From Hyphomonas sp. (GTDB lineage: Bacteria > Pseudomonadota > Alphaproteobacteria > Caulobacterales > Hyphomonadaceae): 64,000 bases of DNA. Shown piece by piece: positions 16,887-25,037 of this stretch (positions are counted from its first letter, which is position 1; each line of letters opens with the position of its first letter). The DNA lies in assembly GCA_016124495.1 (NCBI GenBank), contig WGNP01000009.1, positions 25,091-89,090 on the forward strand. Direction: 5' to 3'. The position numbers were made by a program, and so were the translations under genes. The notes under the pieces are model-generated. The model did no database searches. It saw only the letters and a list, made by a program, of their open reading frames with translations, and had not been told where the DNA came from.

Positions 16887-18341
16887 TCAGGAGGCGTCGG
16901 GGCCCGCGGCAGCCGCGTCCCGCTCGCGCAGACGTCGCAGGTTTTCGCCATGCGATTCCCGGCTGATCTTGTAGAAACTGACGCAGATGAGCATCAGTGT
17001 CCAGGCCGTGAGCACGGACACGCCGTACCCGAAACCGAGGGCCCGGATCGATTCCTCGCTGGCCCCTGCCCCGCCGCCTCCGGTGGAAAATCCGGAAACC
17101 CAGAGCACCGCAGAAGCCGTCATGACGCCGACGCCCTGCGAGAGCTTCCTGATAAAGCTTATTCCGGCAAAGAAGATACCTTCGGAGCGGCGGCCGGTCT
17201 GCAACTCGCTGTCCTCGACGATGTCGGCAACCATGGAGGCCATCAGCATCTGGGTAGCGATGATCAGGGCCAGGTCGAAGATGGTGATGAAGAAAATGAT
17301 GTTGAAAAGCGCTTCCGAGCCGTTTGGCGGCAGGAGGCCGAGCAGGCGCAGGAAGACCGGCATCGGCGCGATGGTGAAGGCGAGTGCGCCGATCACGATG
17401 GCGCCGCGCTTCTTGCCGAAGGTCTTGCCGACGATCGGCGCGATGATGAGGGCGAGGATGGCCGAGATGTAAACGGCGGCGGTGATGGAGGCGATCTGAG
17501 CGTTGGTGAAGCCCCAGAAGATCGTGTTGATGTACTGGTTGAGCGTAGCCGAGATGCCCGAGGCGATGAGGCCGCAAAGCGTGGCGAGGAAAAGGGCCCG
17601 GAAAGAAGGATTTGAAACCGTCTCGAAGATTTCCTTGAAGACGGTGCCGAGCGTGATCTTTCGGGCGGCTGGCGGAGCCTTGAGGTGGGGTATGTGATTG
17701 TGCGTGCCGACCGTACAGATCAGCGCGCAGACGAAAATGCAGACTGAAGCGACGAGGCCGTAGGTATTCCAGCCATCGACATTGAACACGCCGATTTCAA
17801 TCTCCTCCGTAGGCACGAGCAGGAAGCGGAAGAGAAGTATCTGGATCGTGAGGCCGCCAAACCAGCCGAAAAAGGTGCGAAGGGAGAGGAGCGACGTGCG
17901 GGCATCGTATTCCTGCGTCAACTCGGCCGCCAGCGCTGTGCCGGGCACATCGAAGAAGGTGAAGGACAGGCGCACGAGAATGGTCAGCGCCACCAGCCAG
18001 ACAAACAGGTCATTGCCGGTCATGCCTGCCGGCGGGTTCCAGGTGAAGTAGTAGGTGACCGCAATCGGGATCAGCGCCGCATACATGAAGGGATGCCGGC
18101 GCCCGAGCCGGGTGCGCATGTTGTCTGACCAGTAGCCGACGATCGGATCCGAAAAAGCATCGACGACAAGCGCGATCAGGAGCGCAATGGCGACCAGTCC
18201 GGCATCTACCCCGAGGATGTTGGAATAGAAGAACAGCAGGACGTACTCGAACCCGTTGTTCTTGACGCCTTCCGCAGCGCCTCCGATGCCAAACGAAACA
18301 CGTGTCAGCAGGTTGGGCGCGGCGGCAGTAGCTGTCGTCAT
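16887..18341 (-). CDS. GPH-family (MelB-like) MFS transporter
   Basis: A 484-residue membrane protein with about 12 spans. The early motif DAFSDPIVGYWSDNMRTRLG and RHPFMYAALIP are typical of glycoside-pentoside-hexuronide:cation symporters. A long central loop (about 210-235) is also typical. It sits between an acyl-CoA dehydrogenase and a DegP-type protease on the same strand. The family call is firm; the substrate is unknown and, given the dehydrogenase, need not be a sugar. Confidence 0.87.
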   Translation of the reverse strand: MTTATAAAPNLLTRVSFGIGGAAEGVKNNGFEYVLLFFYSNILGVDAGLVAIALLIALVVDAFSDPIVGYWSDNMRTRLGRRHPFMYAALIPIAVTYYFTWNPPAGMTGNDLFVWLVALTILVRLSFTFFDVPGTALAAELTQEYDARTSLLSLRTFFGWFGGLTIQILLFRFLLVPTEEIEIGVFNVDGWNTYGLVASVCIFVCALICTVGTHNHIPHLKAPPAARKITLGTVFKEIFETVSNPSFRALFLATLCGLIASGISATLNQYINTIFWGFTNAQIASITAAVYISAILALIIAPIVGKTFGKKRGAIVIGALAFTIAPMPVFLRLLGLLPPNGSEALFNIIFFITIFDLALIIATQMLMASMVADIVEDSELQTGRRSEGIFFAGISFIRKLSQGVGVMTASAVLWVSGFSTGGGGAGASEESIRALGFGYGVSVLTAWTLMLICVSFYKISRESHGENLRRLRERDAAAAGPDAS

Positions 18342-18374
18342 CGATGCAATCCTAAGATGGTCCGGTCTTTGGCC

Positions 18375-19598
18375 TCAGAGGCCGAGCACGGCCTTCGCCA
18401 TGATGTTGCGCTGGATCTCGTTCGAGCCCGCATAGATAGAGGTCTTGCGGTAGTTGAAGTAGCTCGGCGCGGCAGTCAGGGCGTACTCGGGCGTCGGCGA
18501 CCCCGCGTTAGAACCGGGCCCCGCGAGGGCGACCGTGTCCTGCACGAAGGGGTTGGCGAGGAGGCCGGCCGCTTCGAGCGTGAGCTCGGTGATCGCCTGC
18601 TGGGCCTCGGATCCCGCGCATTTCAGCATCGAGCTTTCGGGGCCGACATTCTGGCCGGCCGACAGCGAGGAGAGGACGCGGCGCTCGGTGGCGTCGAGGG
18701 TGTCGATGCGCATTTCGAGGAGGGCGAGCTTGCGGGCGAAATCCGGATTGCGGATAACCGGCTCGTTGCCGTCATACTCCTTCGAGGCCACTTTCCGGGT
18801 CTTGTTGAGCATGTGGCGCAGGCCAGGGGCGTAGGCGTTGCCGCGCTCGAATTCGAGGAGATATTTTGCGTAGGTCCAGCCCGAATTTTCCTTGCCGATC
18901 AGCGCATCACTGATCTTTACACGGACGTTTTCGAAGAACACCTGGTTGATTTCGTGCTGGCCTTCGGCGGGGCCGTCGAGGGTCGGCAGGGCGCGGACGG
19001 TGATGCCGGGCAGCGACATCGGGAAAACGATGAAGGAGATGCCTTCCTGCGGCTTACCCTCTTTCGAGGTGCGTACCAGGCAGAAGATCATGTCGGCCCA
19101 CTGGGCGAGCGTCGTCCAGATCTTGGAGCCGTTGAGGATGTAGTCGTCGCCGTCGCGCACGGCGCTCATCTGCAGGCCGGCGAGGTCGGAGCCGGCGCCC
19201 GGTTCAGAATAACCCTGGCACCACCAGACCTCGGAGGAGAGGATGCTCGGCAGGTGCTGCTTCTTCTGCGCGTCATTGCCGAAGGCCATGATCACGGGGG
19301 CGACCATCGAGACGCCGAAGGGGGCAACGCTCGGCGTGCCTGCACCCGAGAGTTCGGATTGCAGGATGTAGCGCTCGGTGGTGGACAGACCCGGGCCGCC
19401 ATACTCTTTCGGCCAGTTCGGGGCGATCCAGCCTTTCGCGGCGAGCTTCTTCTGCCAGGCGACCTGGCTTGCCTTGTCGACATAGCCATTCTTGGACAGC
19501 GCCATGCGGGCGCGCAGGTCCGTGTCGAAGTTGGCCGCGATCCAGTCGCGGACTTCTGTCTGGAACTTCAGGTCAGATGGTGAAAGCGAGAGATCCAT
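18375..19598 (-). CDS. Acyl-CoA dehydrogenase
   Basis: A 407-residue FAD-dependent dehydrogenase of the ACAD family. The substrate/FAD motif is YSEPGAGSDLAGL, followed by ILNGSKIWTTLAQWADM, and the C-terminal ACAD signature is RKTSIYAGSNEIQRNIMAK. It probably oxidises an acyl-CoA in fatty-acid, sterol side-chain or branched-acid catabolism. It lies 14 bases after the small monooxygenase gene and 33 bases before the transporter, suggesting one catabolic operon. Confidence 0.93.
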   Translation of the reverse strand: MDLSLSPSDLKFQTEVRDWIAANFDTDLRARMALSKNGYVDKASQVAWQKKLAAKGWIAPNWPKEYGGPGLSTTERYILQSELSGAGTPSVAPFGVSMVAPVIMAFGNDAQKKQHLPSILSSEVWWCQGYSEPGAGSDLAGLQMSAVRDGDDYILNGSKIWTTLAQWADMIFCLVRTSKEGKPQEGISFIVFPMSLPGITVRALPTLDGPAEGQHEINQVFFENVRVKISDALIGKENSGWTYAKYLLEFERGNAYAPGLRHMLNKTRKVASKEYDGNEPVIRNPDFARKLALLEMRIDTLDATERRVLSSLSAGQNVGPESSMLKCAGSEAQQAITELTLEAAGLLANPFVQDTVALAGPGSNAGSPTPEYALTAAPSYFNYRKTSIYAGSNEIQRNIMAKAVLGL

Positions 19599-19612
19599 GG
19601 CCGCCGCTCCGG

Positions 19613-19903
19613 TTATTCGACGATGTCGTAATAGGCGATCTCGGGCGCGCCGCCGAGCACCGCGCCGAGCCTGGGTCCGGCCGCCTTGAAGTATTCGGTC
19701 TGGCCGTGGGCCTTGAGAGCGTCCTGCGAGGCGTACTGCTCCATGAAGATGTACTCGGTGGTCGAGCCCCTGGTCTTGTAGAGCTGGTAGGTGAGGCAGC
19801 CCGGCTCGTTGGCCTTAACTTTCGCCATCAGGTCTTTCGCGACCTGTTCGAACTCGGCCTGCTTGCCGTCCTGGATCTTCAGTTTTGCGACAATACCGAT
19901 CAT
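19613..19903 (-). CDS. Antibiotic biosynthesis monooxygenase (ABM) domain protein
   Basis: A 96-residue ferredoxin-like-fold protein (ABM/YgiN type). The start MIGIVAKLKIQDGK and the central YQLYKTRGSTTEYIFMEQYASQDAL match the family, members of which dimerise and oxidise quinol-like or aromatic substrates without cofactors. It is the first gene of the run with the acyl-CoA dehydrogenase and transporter. The actual substrate is not apparent. Confidence 0.85.
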   Translation of the reverse strand: MIGIVAKLKIQDGKQAEFEQVAKDLMAKVKANEPGCLTYQLYKTRGSTTEYIFMEQYASQDALKAHGQTEYFKAAGPRLGAVLGGAPEIAYYDIVE

Positions 19904-20091
19904 GCGCGTATCTCCCTGACTCTGGTTTTATGACACAGTATGTAGTCCACCGGACTCGGCAAGCCCGTCCCCTAGGGTATGGGAGCAATTCAGCGTGGGT
20001 TAATCGGCAAAAGCCCGGCAGGACCGGGCTGATCTCGTTCTGGAACAATTATTGCTGAATAGCCCGTTACCCTCCGGAGCCCGACAGGCTG

Positions 20092-21120
20092 ATGCGCAAC
20101 ATGACCCAGACCGCCCCCCTTTCGAACGCCGGCCGGCCCGTAACGGTGGAGCCATCGGCGATTCTGGCGGTTATCCCTGCCCTGAACGAGGCGCGGCACA
20201 TCGAAACCTGCATCCGCTCGCTGATGGCAGGCTCGCCGGCGCTGCGCGCCTTGCCGGTCGTCGTGGCCGATGGTGGCAGCTCAGATGACACGGTGGCGAT
20301 CGTCGAACGGCTCAAGACCGAATTTCCCAATCTGGGCGTGCTGCACAATCCGAAACGGCTGCAGGCGGCCGCGCTGAACCTGGCCGCAGCCGGGGCGCCG
20401 GATGCCGCCACGATCCTTGTGCGGTGCGACGCGCACTCGATCTACCCTGAGAACTTCATCCTGGATGTGGCCCAATCCCTCGTTGACACCGGCGCTGCCT
20501 CGCTCGTGATCGCGATGGACGCCGCCGGCGAGACCTGTTTCGAGAAGGCCAATGCCTGGATCGTCGACACGCCGCTCGGCTCCGGCGGCGCTGCGCACCG
20601 GGGCGGCAAGACGTCCGGCTGGGTCGACCACGCCCACCATGCCGGGTTTGACCTGGCCTGGTATCGCCGTGTCGGCGGGTATGACGAAAGCTTCTCCCAC
20701 AATGAAGACGCGGAATATGATGTCCGTCTCGGCAGGGCCGGCGGGCGCGTTTACCTGGATGCCGGGATCCGCATTCAATACATCCCGCGCGGCAATGTCC
20801 GCCGGCTCTGGAAACAGTATGAGGGGTATGGCCGCGGGCGGGCTAAGAACGTGCGCAAGCATGGCTCGCGCCTGAAGCTGCGCCAGACGGCGCCCATCCT
20901 CGCACTGCTCGGGTCGGCAATCGGTCTTATCGCCTCACTGGTGTACTGGCCGGCGATCATTCTTCCGCTCGGATACGCGGCCATTCTGGCACTCGCATCG
21001 GGCCTGATAGCGCTGAAGCACAAGTCCTTGTGCGGTCTGTACGCAGGGCTGGCCGCCGGAACCATGCACATGAGCTGGGCGTTTGGTTACCTGCAGGAGG
21101 CGACGCGGCCTAAAGGTTAA
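20092..21120 (+). CDS. Family 2 glycosyltransferase, ExoA-like
   Basis: A 342-residue membrane-associated transferase. The GT-A motifs are IPALNEARHIETC (about residue 29), VVADGGSSDDT, and the DxD-like RCDAHSIYP; the acceptor motif SHNEDAEYDVRLGRAGG follows. Hydrophobic segments at the C-terminus (about 270-330) anchor it in the inner membrane. The layout resembles ExoA, which adds a sugar to the lipid-linked succinoglycan intermediate. An alternative ATG lies three codons downstream. It opens a plus-strand polysaccharide gene set. Confidence 0.9.
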   Translation: MRNMTQTAPLSNAGRPVTVEPSAILAVIPALNEARHIETCIRSLMAGSPALRALPVVVADGGSSDDTVAIVERLKTEFPNLGVLHNPKRLQAAALNLAAAGAPDAATILVRCDAHSIYPENFILDVAQSLVDTGAASLVIAMDAAGETCFEKANAWIVDTPLGSGGAAHRGGKTSGWVDHAHHAGFDLAWYRRVGGYDESFSHNEDAEYDVRLGRAGGRVYLDAGIRIQYIPRGNVRRLWKQYEGYGRGRAKNVRKHGSRLKLRQTAPILALLGSAIGLIASLVYWPAIILPLGYAAILALASGLIALKHKSLCGLYAGLAAGTMHMSWAFGYLQEATRPKG

Positions 21121-21190
21121 ACCTGCGGTTCTTGCGTATTGGTTTTGGCCCGTAAATTGCCTACTATCATTAATGTTTAGGACGCTTCCC

Positions 21191-22120
21191 ATGGCCAGCT
21201 CGAGCAACAGTATGTTGTCGGCCGCGCGTGAACGGCTCGGTTTTTTTGGCCGGACGGCGAACGCGCTGCGCGAGCGGATTCAGCGCGGTCTTGGCCGCGG
21301 GCCTGATCGCGAACCCGAGGATCGTGGCAGCGCAGCCGGTCATGAAGCGCCGCACCTGCCGGTCAGCCGCGCGACCGCGGCGCCGGAAGGCGTTTGCATC
21401 TACGCTGTCGGCGACATCCATGGACGCCGGGACCTGCTCGACCAGTTGCTTGTCCTTATTCATGAGGACGCCGCGAAGCTGCCGGACGGCATCAAGCCGC
21501 AAATCGTCTTTCTCGGCGACTACATCGACCGGGGGCTCAAATCCCGGGACGTCATCGAACTGTTCGCCAGCGGCGCGCTCGACAGGTTCGACCCGATCTA
21601 CCTGCTCGGTAACCATGAAGAAGCGTTGCTGCGCTTCCTGCAGGAAGCCTCGTTCGGCAGCCAATGGGCGCGCTTTGGCGGCGCCGAGACGCTTTATTCC
21701 TACGGTCTGGCGCCGCCCAACAAGCGTGCCAGCCTCAATTCACACGAGGAGATGGCGGCTGCGCGGGACGCCTGGACACGGGTGTGGAACGAATTCCGTG
21801 TCCGGCTGCCGACTGAACACCTCAACTTCCTCCAGTCGCTGAAGACCTATTACACGGCGGGCGACTACCTGTTCGTGCACGCCGGCCTGCGGCCGGGCGT
21901 GAGCCTGGAGGACCAGACGAGACGCGACATGCTGTGGATCCGCGAGGAGTTCCTCGAGGACACGGCGCCGTTCGCCCAGATGATCGTGCACGGGCATACG
22001 CCTATGGATGCCGTTCATCATGATGATCGCCGTATAGGACTCGACACCGGCGCCTTCCTGACCGGACGGCTGACGGCGGCCCGCCTTATCGGCACGGATG
22101 TTGCTTTCCTAAGCACCTGA
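21191..22120 (+). CDS. PPP-family metallophosphatase (Ser/Thr phosphatase or ApaH-like)
   Basis: A 309-residue calcineurin-like phosphoesterase. All metal and catalytic motifs are present: VGDIHGR, GDYIDRG, GNHEEA, HAGLRPG and VHGHTP. An N-terminal basic tail of about 60 residues precedes the domain. The start at 21191 has AGGA nine bases upstream. It may dephosphorylate proteins or hydrolyse dinucleoside polyphosphates; the position between a glycosyltransferase and an export lipoprotein suggests regulation of polysaccharide synthesis, which is inference. Confidence 0.87.
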   Translation: MASSSNSMLSAARERLGFFGRTANALRERIQRGLGRGPDREPEDRGSAAGHEAPHLPVSRATAAPEGVCIYAVGDIHGRRDLLDQLLVLIHEDAAKLPDGIKPQIVFLGDYIDRGLKSRDVIELFASGALDRFDPIYLLGNHEEALLRFLQEASFGSQWARFGGAETLYSYGLAPPNKRASLNSHEEMAAARDAWTRVWNEFRVRLPTEHLNFLQSLKTYYTAGDYLFVHAGLRPGVSLEDQTRRDMLWIREEFLEDTAPFAQMIVHGHTPMDAVHHDDRRIGLDTGAFLTGRLTAARLIGTDVAFLST

Positions 22121-22193
22121 GCCATCTGTCTTCGTCAGCTGTTTGCAGCTATGACAGGTTACGCCGCAAAAACTCCGGGAGACATTCGCAGCC

Positions 22194-22784
22194 ATGATCG
22201 CGCTTCGTCCATTGCACGTCCTTTTCCTTTCTGCCCTGACGCTGTTGCTCGCGGCCTGCGGCTCGACCGGCGGCCAGACAGCCGGTGCCCGCGAGGCCGC
22301 CCCGGACGCCCTCACGCAGATGGCTTCTGCTTACCAGCTCGGCTCCAGCGACCGCCTCCGCGTCACCGTGTTCGGCCATCCGGACCTTTCCGGCGAATTC
22401 GAAGTCGATGGCACAGGCTCTATCTCGCTGCCGCTGATCGGCCAGAAAAAGGCGGTCGGCCTGTCGACCGCCCAGCTCGAAACCTCAATCACCGAGACCC
22501 TCGCGGCTGGCTATATCCTTGACCCGCGCGTCAGCGTTGAGGTGATCAACTACCGCCCCTTCTACATCCTCGGCGAAGTCGGCCAGCCCGGCGAGTATCC
22601 CTACACGAACGGCCTCACGGTCCAGAACGCCGTGGCGGCGGCCGGCGGGTACACCTACCGTGCGAACAAGCGGGTCGTGTACATCAAGAGCATCGATTCC
22701 GACCGCGAGATTGCCTACGATCTTACCCCTGGCACCGTCGTCAAGCCGGGCGATACCCTGCGGATCGGTGAACGCATCTTCTGA
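22194..22784 (+). CDS. Polysaccharide export outer-membrane lipoprotein (Wza/GumB type)
   Basis: A 196-residue lipoprotein. The signal ends in LLLAACGS with the lipidated cysteine near residue 22. The Poly_export domain contains LGSSDRLRVTVFGHPDLSG and the SLBB-like part FYILGEVGQPGEYPYTNG. It is shorter than Wza and matches the GumB/HfsD-like short forms that form the outer-membrane channel for capsular or holdfast-type polysaccharide. No Wzc kinase or Wzy polymerase is next to it. Confidence 0.92.
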   Translation: MIALRPLHVLFLSALTLLLAACGSTGGQTAGAREAAPDALTQMASAYQLGSSDRLRVTVFGHPDLSGEFEVDGTGSISLPLIGQKKAVGLSTAQLETSITETLAAGYILDPRVSVEVINYRPFYILGEVGQPGEYPYTNGLTVQNAVAAAGGYTYRANKRVVYIKSIDSDREIAYDLTPGTVVKPGDTLRIGERIF

Positions 22785-23130
22785 TTTCCCGCCCCCCTGA
22801 GGCAATATGTATCGAGGCGCTGCAGTCCCCTGCGGCGCCTCTTCTTCATCCGGCGGCGATCTCGCCGGGAGCGGAGAATGCCGTACCTGCCGCTCGAATC
22901 CCTGTTCTGCACAGTGCGAGGGCACCGGCGGTGCTTCGTTGATGCAATATTTAACGAATACTTCTCGCCACGGGTGAAAGTTTTAATTTTCGCTTAATTC
23001 GCAAGCGCAGCAGTGGTATACAGATTGCAATTGCCAAGTTCAGGGCAAGGGAAGGCTTTGGAAGGGCTGCCGTGGGGGCGCCTCCAGAGCTTGAACTGAA
23101 CGTGGCCCGGTAGATTTGAAGGGGAACTCA
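22785..23130. other. Noncoding region between export and sugar-transferase genes
   Basis: About 345 bases. The first part holds the terminator at 22814. The remainder is AT-richer than the surroundings around 22940-23035 (TTTAATTTTCGCTTAATTCG) and probably contains the promoter of the sugar-transferase gene. No gene is seen. Confidence 0.55.
22814..22848 (+). terminator. Rho-independent terminator after export lipoprotein
   Basis: A 12-bp stem with one G-T wobble (22814-22825 with 22830-22841), a TCCC loop and a T-rich tail, 29 bases after the stop codon. Confidence 0.75.
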
Positions 23131-23826
23131 ATGGAATTCCGGTTCGGCGAGCAGACAGGAAGTCTGCCAGACGATGCTTACTCGGATGACGCAAACGAAG
23201 CCTCGCCGAACGGAGGGGATTTCAGCGCTAAACGTATTTTTGATATCGTGGCCGCATCGCTGGGGCTGATCTTCCTCGCCCCCCTGCTGATCCTCGTGGC
23301 CCTGCTGATCCGTCTTCAGGACGGCCAGAAGGTGCTCTATTGCCCGACGCGTCTGGGGTACCGGGGTCAGACCTTCCGGTGCTTCAAGCTGCGCACCATG
23401 GTGCCCGACGCGGACAGTAAATTGCAGGCGGTGCTGGAAAGCTGCGCTGAGGCCCGTCTCGAATGGGACCTTACTCAGAAGCTGACCAACGACCCGCGGA
23501 TCACCCCCCTGGGCAAGTTCATCCGCGCCACCTCGATTGATGAGCTGCCGCAGCTGCTGAATATCATTCGCGGCGACATGTCGCTCGTCGGCCCGCGCCC
23601 GATCTCGTTTAACGAACGCCCCAGGTATGGTGAATACTTCGACGCCTATACCAGTGTACGCCCCGGCCTGACCGGCCTCTGGCAGACGAGCGGGCGCAGC
23701 AATACAACCTATGCCGAACGCATCCAGCTCGACACCAGATATGCGCAGACGCGCACCTTCTGGGGTGATGTCTGGATCATCGTGAAAACGGTGCCTGCAG
23801 TCCTGCTTTCTGTCGGCGCGAAATAA
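23131..23826 (+). CDS. Undecaprenyl-phosphate sugar phosphotransferase (ExoY/PssY type)
   Basis: A 231-residue initiating transferase that loads the first sugar phosphate onto undecaprenyl phosphate at the inner membrane. One membrane segment lies at about residues 40-62 (KRIFDIVAASLGLIF). The conserved catalytic blocks are FRCFKLRTM, SIDELPQLLNI and MSLVGPRP, with RPGLTGLWQ near the end. A clear AAGGGGA ribosome site fixes the ATG at 23131. The short form lacking extra N-terminal spans is ExoY/PssY-like and fits the ExoA-like and GH16 neighbours. Confidence 0.94.
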   Translation: MEFRFGEQTGSLPDDAYSDDANEASPNGGDFSAKRIFDIVAASLGLIFLAPLLILVALLIRLQDGQKVLYCPTRLGYRGQTFRCFKLRTMVPDADSKLQAVLESCAEARLEWDLTQKLTNDPRITPLGKFIRATSIDELPQLLNIIRGDMSLVGPRPISFNERPRYGEYFDAYTSVRPGLTGLWQTSGRSNTTYAERIQLDTRYAQTRTFWGDVWIIVKTVPAVLLSVGAK

Positions 23827-23918
23827 GGAAGCCGGGCCTGGCGCGCCAGGCCGCCCCTTACGTCTATCCGCCGCCGGCCGCCAGATGGCCCGGCCGAACG
23901 GCATCTGAGAAAAATCGC

Positions 23919-24791
23919 ATGACCAGAACCGGAACTGTGCGGACCTTCGAGGTGTGGCGGATCAGTCTCTTTGCGCTTATCGCGATCCTGGTCCTCGTTG
24001 GGCTGGCGGCGCTTGTGACCCCGCCGCCGGAGCAAGCGGCCCGGCCGCCGGAAGGCATGGGCGAGCGGCCTGAGCGCAGGCTTGCCACTTCGTTCGTGCA
24101 CCACTTTGGCGGCCCGCATGATGAGACCAAATGGTACAGATCGGACTTCTACTACCCGAACTCCGACCATCCGGCCTGGAAGGCGAATCTCATCCACTTC
24201 GAGAAAGACCGGATCGAACTGGAAATGCGCCGTGAGAGGACGGCGGACAAGACAATCGCAGGCGCAGAGTACCAAAGGCGCGGTTTTCACCATTTCGGCC
24301 GGTATGAGGTCGTCATGCAGGCAGCCCCCGGTTCAGGCACGGTCTCCGCAATGTTTACGCATACGCACAGGCAGTTCGGTGACCCCCATGACGAGATCGA
24401 CATCGAGTTTCTCGGCAAGGACCTCACCCGGCTGCACGCAAACTATTTTACCAATGGCCAGCAACATGGGAGCATCTACATTCCGCTGGGGTTCGACGCG
24501 AGCAGGGAAGTCCACCTCTATGCGTTTGAATGGGAGCCAGACGAGATCCGCTGGTATGTCGATGAACGGCTCGCGCATACGGCAACCCCAGCCGACATGC
24601 CGATTCCGCAATCACCCGGACGGCTCATGGTTCACCTCTGGAGCGGAGGCCGCGACCAGGTAGGCTGGCATGGCAGGGCGACGTTCAGGGATGGCACGCG
24701 GGCCAGGGTCTACTGCCTCAGCCATCAGGCTGCAGGCGACCGAACCGCTCAATGCTCCGATACGTTCAAAGCCAGCCGCCATGGCCACTGA
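23919..24791 (+). CDS. Glycoside hydrolase family 16, ExoK-like beta-glycanase
   Basis: A 290-residue membrane-anchored or secreted endo-beta-glucanase. A hydrophobic segment (about residues 14-34) is followed by the GH16 jelly roll. The catalytic motif DEIDIEFLG carries nucleophile and acid/base Glu159 and Glu163. TVSAMFTHTH and EWEPDEIRWYVD are typical flanks. ExoK-type enzymes trim nascent exopolysaccharide and set its length, which suits a gene beside an ExoY-type transferase. The start has no strong ribosome site. Confidence 0.9.
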   Translation: MTRTGTVRTFEVWRISLFALIAILVLVGLAALVTPPPEQAARPPEGMGERPERRLATSFVHHFGGPHDETKWYRSDFYYPNSDHPAWKANLIHFEKDRIELEMRRERTADKTIAGAEYQRRGFHHFGRYEVVMQAAPGSGTVSAMFTHTHRQFGDPHDEIDIEFLGKDLTRLHANYFTNGQQHGSIYIPLGFDASREVHLYAFEWEPDEIRWYVDERLAHTATPADMPIPQSPGRLMVHLWSGGRDQVGWHGRATFRDGTRARVYCLSHQAAGDRTAQCSDTFKASRHGH

Positions 24792-24884
24792 ACTTCCGTT
24801 GCTGCGCGCCGGCGCCCCTCTCCTTGGGCCGACAGATGCCCCCTCCATGGCTCACCCGCGCGGGCTATGCCGGCGGCGCTCTCA

Positions 24885-24913
24885 GACTTCATGCTGAGCG
24901 CGGTACGCCTGCG
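24885..24913 (-). repeat. Partial duplicate of the 3' end of tex
   Basis: These 29 bases match 25084-25112 (the codons for RIALSMKSE near the Tex C-terminus) at 27 positions, including 18 identical bases in a row. On the minus strand they still read R-T-A-L-S-M-K-S-E in the same frame. The copy lies 199 bases downstream of the gene end and is not part of a complete gene. It looks like the decayed tail of a duplicated tex or of another S1-domain gene. Confidence 0.65.
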
Positions 24914-25037
24914 CGCTGACCTATTTCAGTTACCTGCTGGTTTTGCACCGTAACTGGTCGATTGCCGCCACGCGGATGATGCGCGCCGGGGGCCGCAGCG
25001 CCGGAACGCCGGCGGCCGTCAGCGCCGCCGTAAGCTG

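Noticed and set aside
18357..19583. A 408-codon plus-strand frame opposite the acyl-CoA dehydrogenase
   Set aside because: It mirrors the dehydrogenase gene, which has all family motifs; long antisense frames are common at this GC content.
23835..23852. GC palindrome after the sugar-transferase gene as a terminator
   Set aside because: The palindrome has no loop of normal size and no T-run follows; it may still slow transcription but cannot be called.
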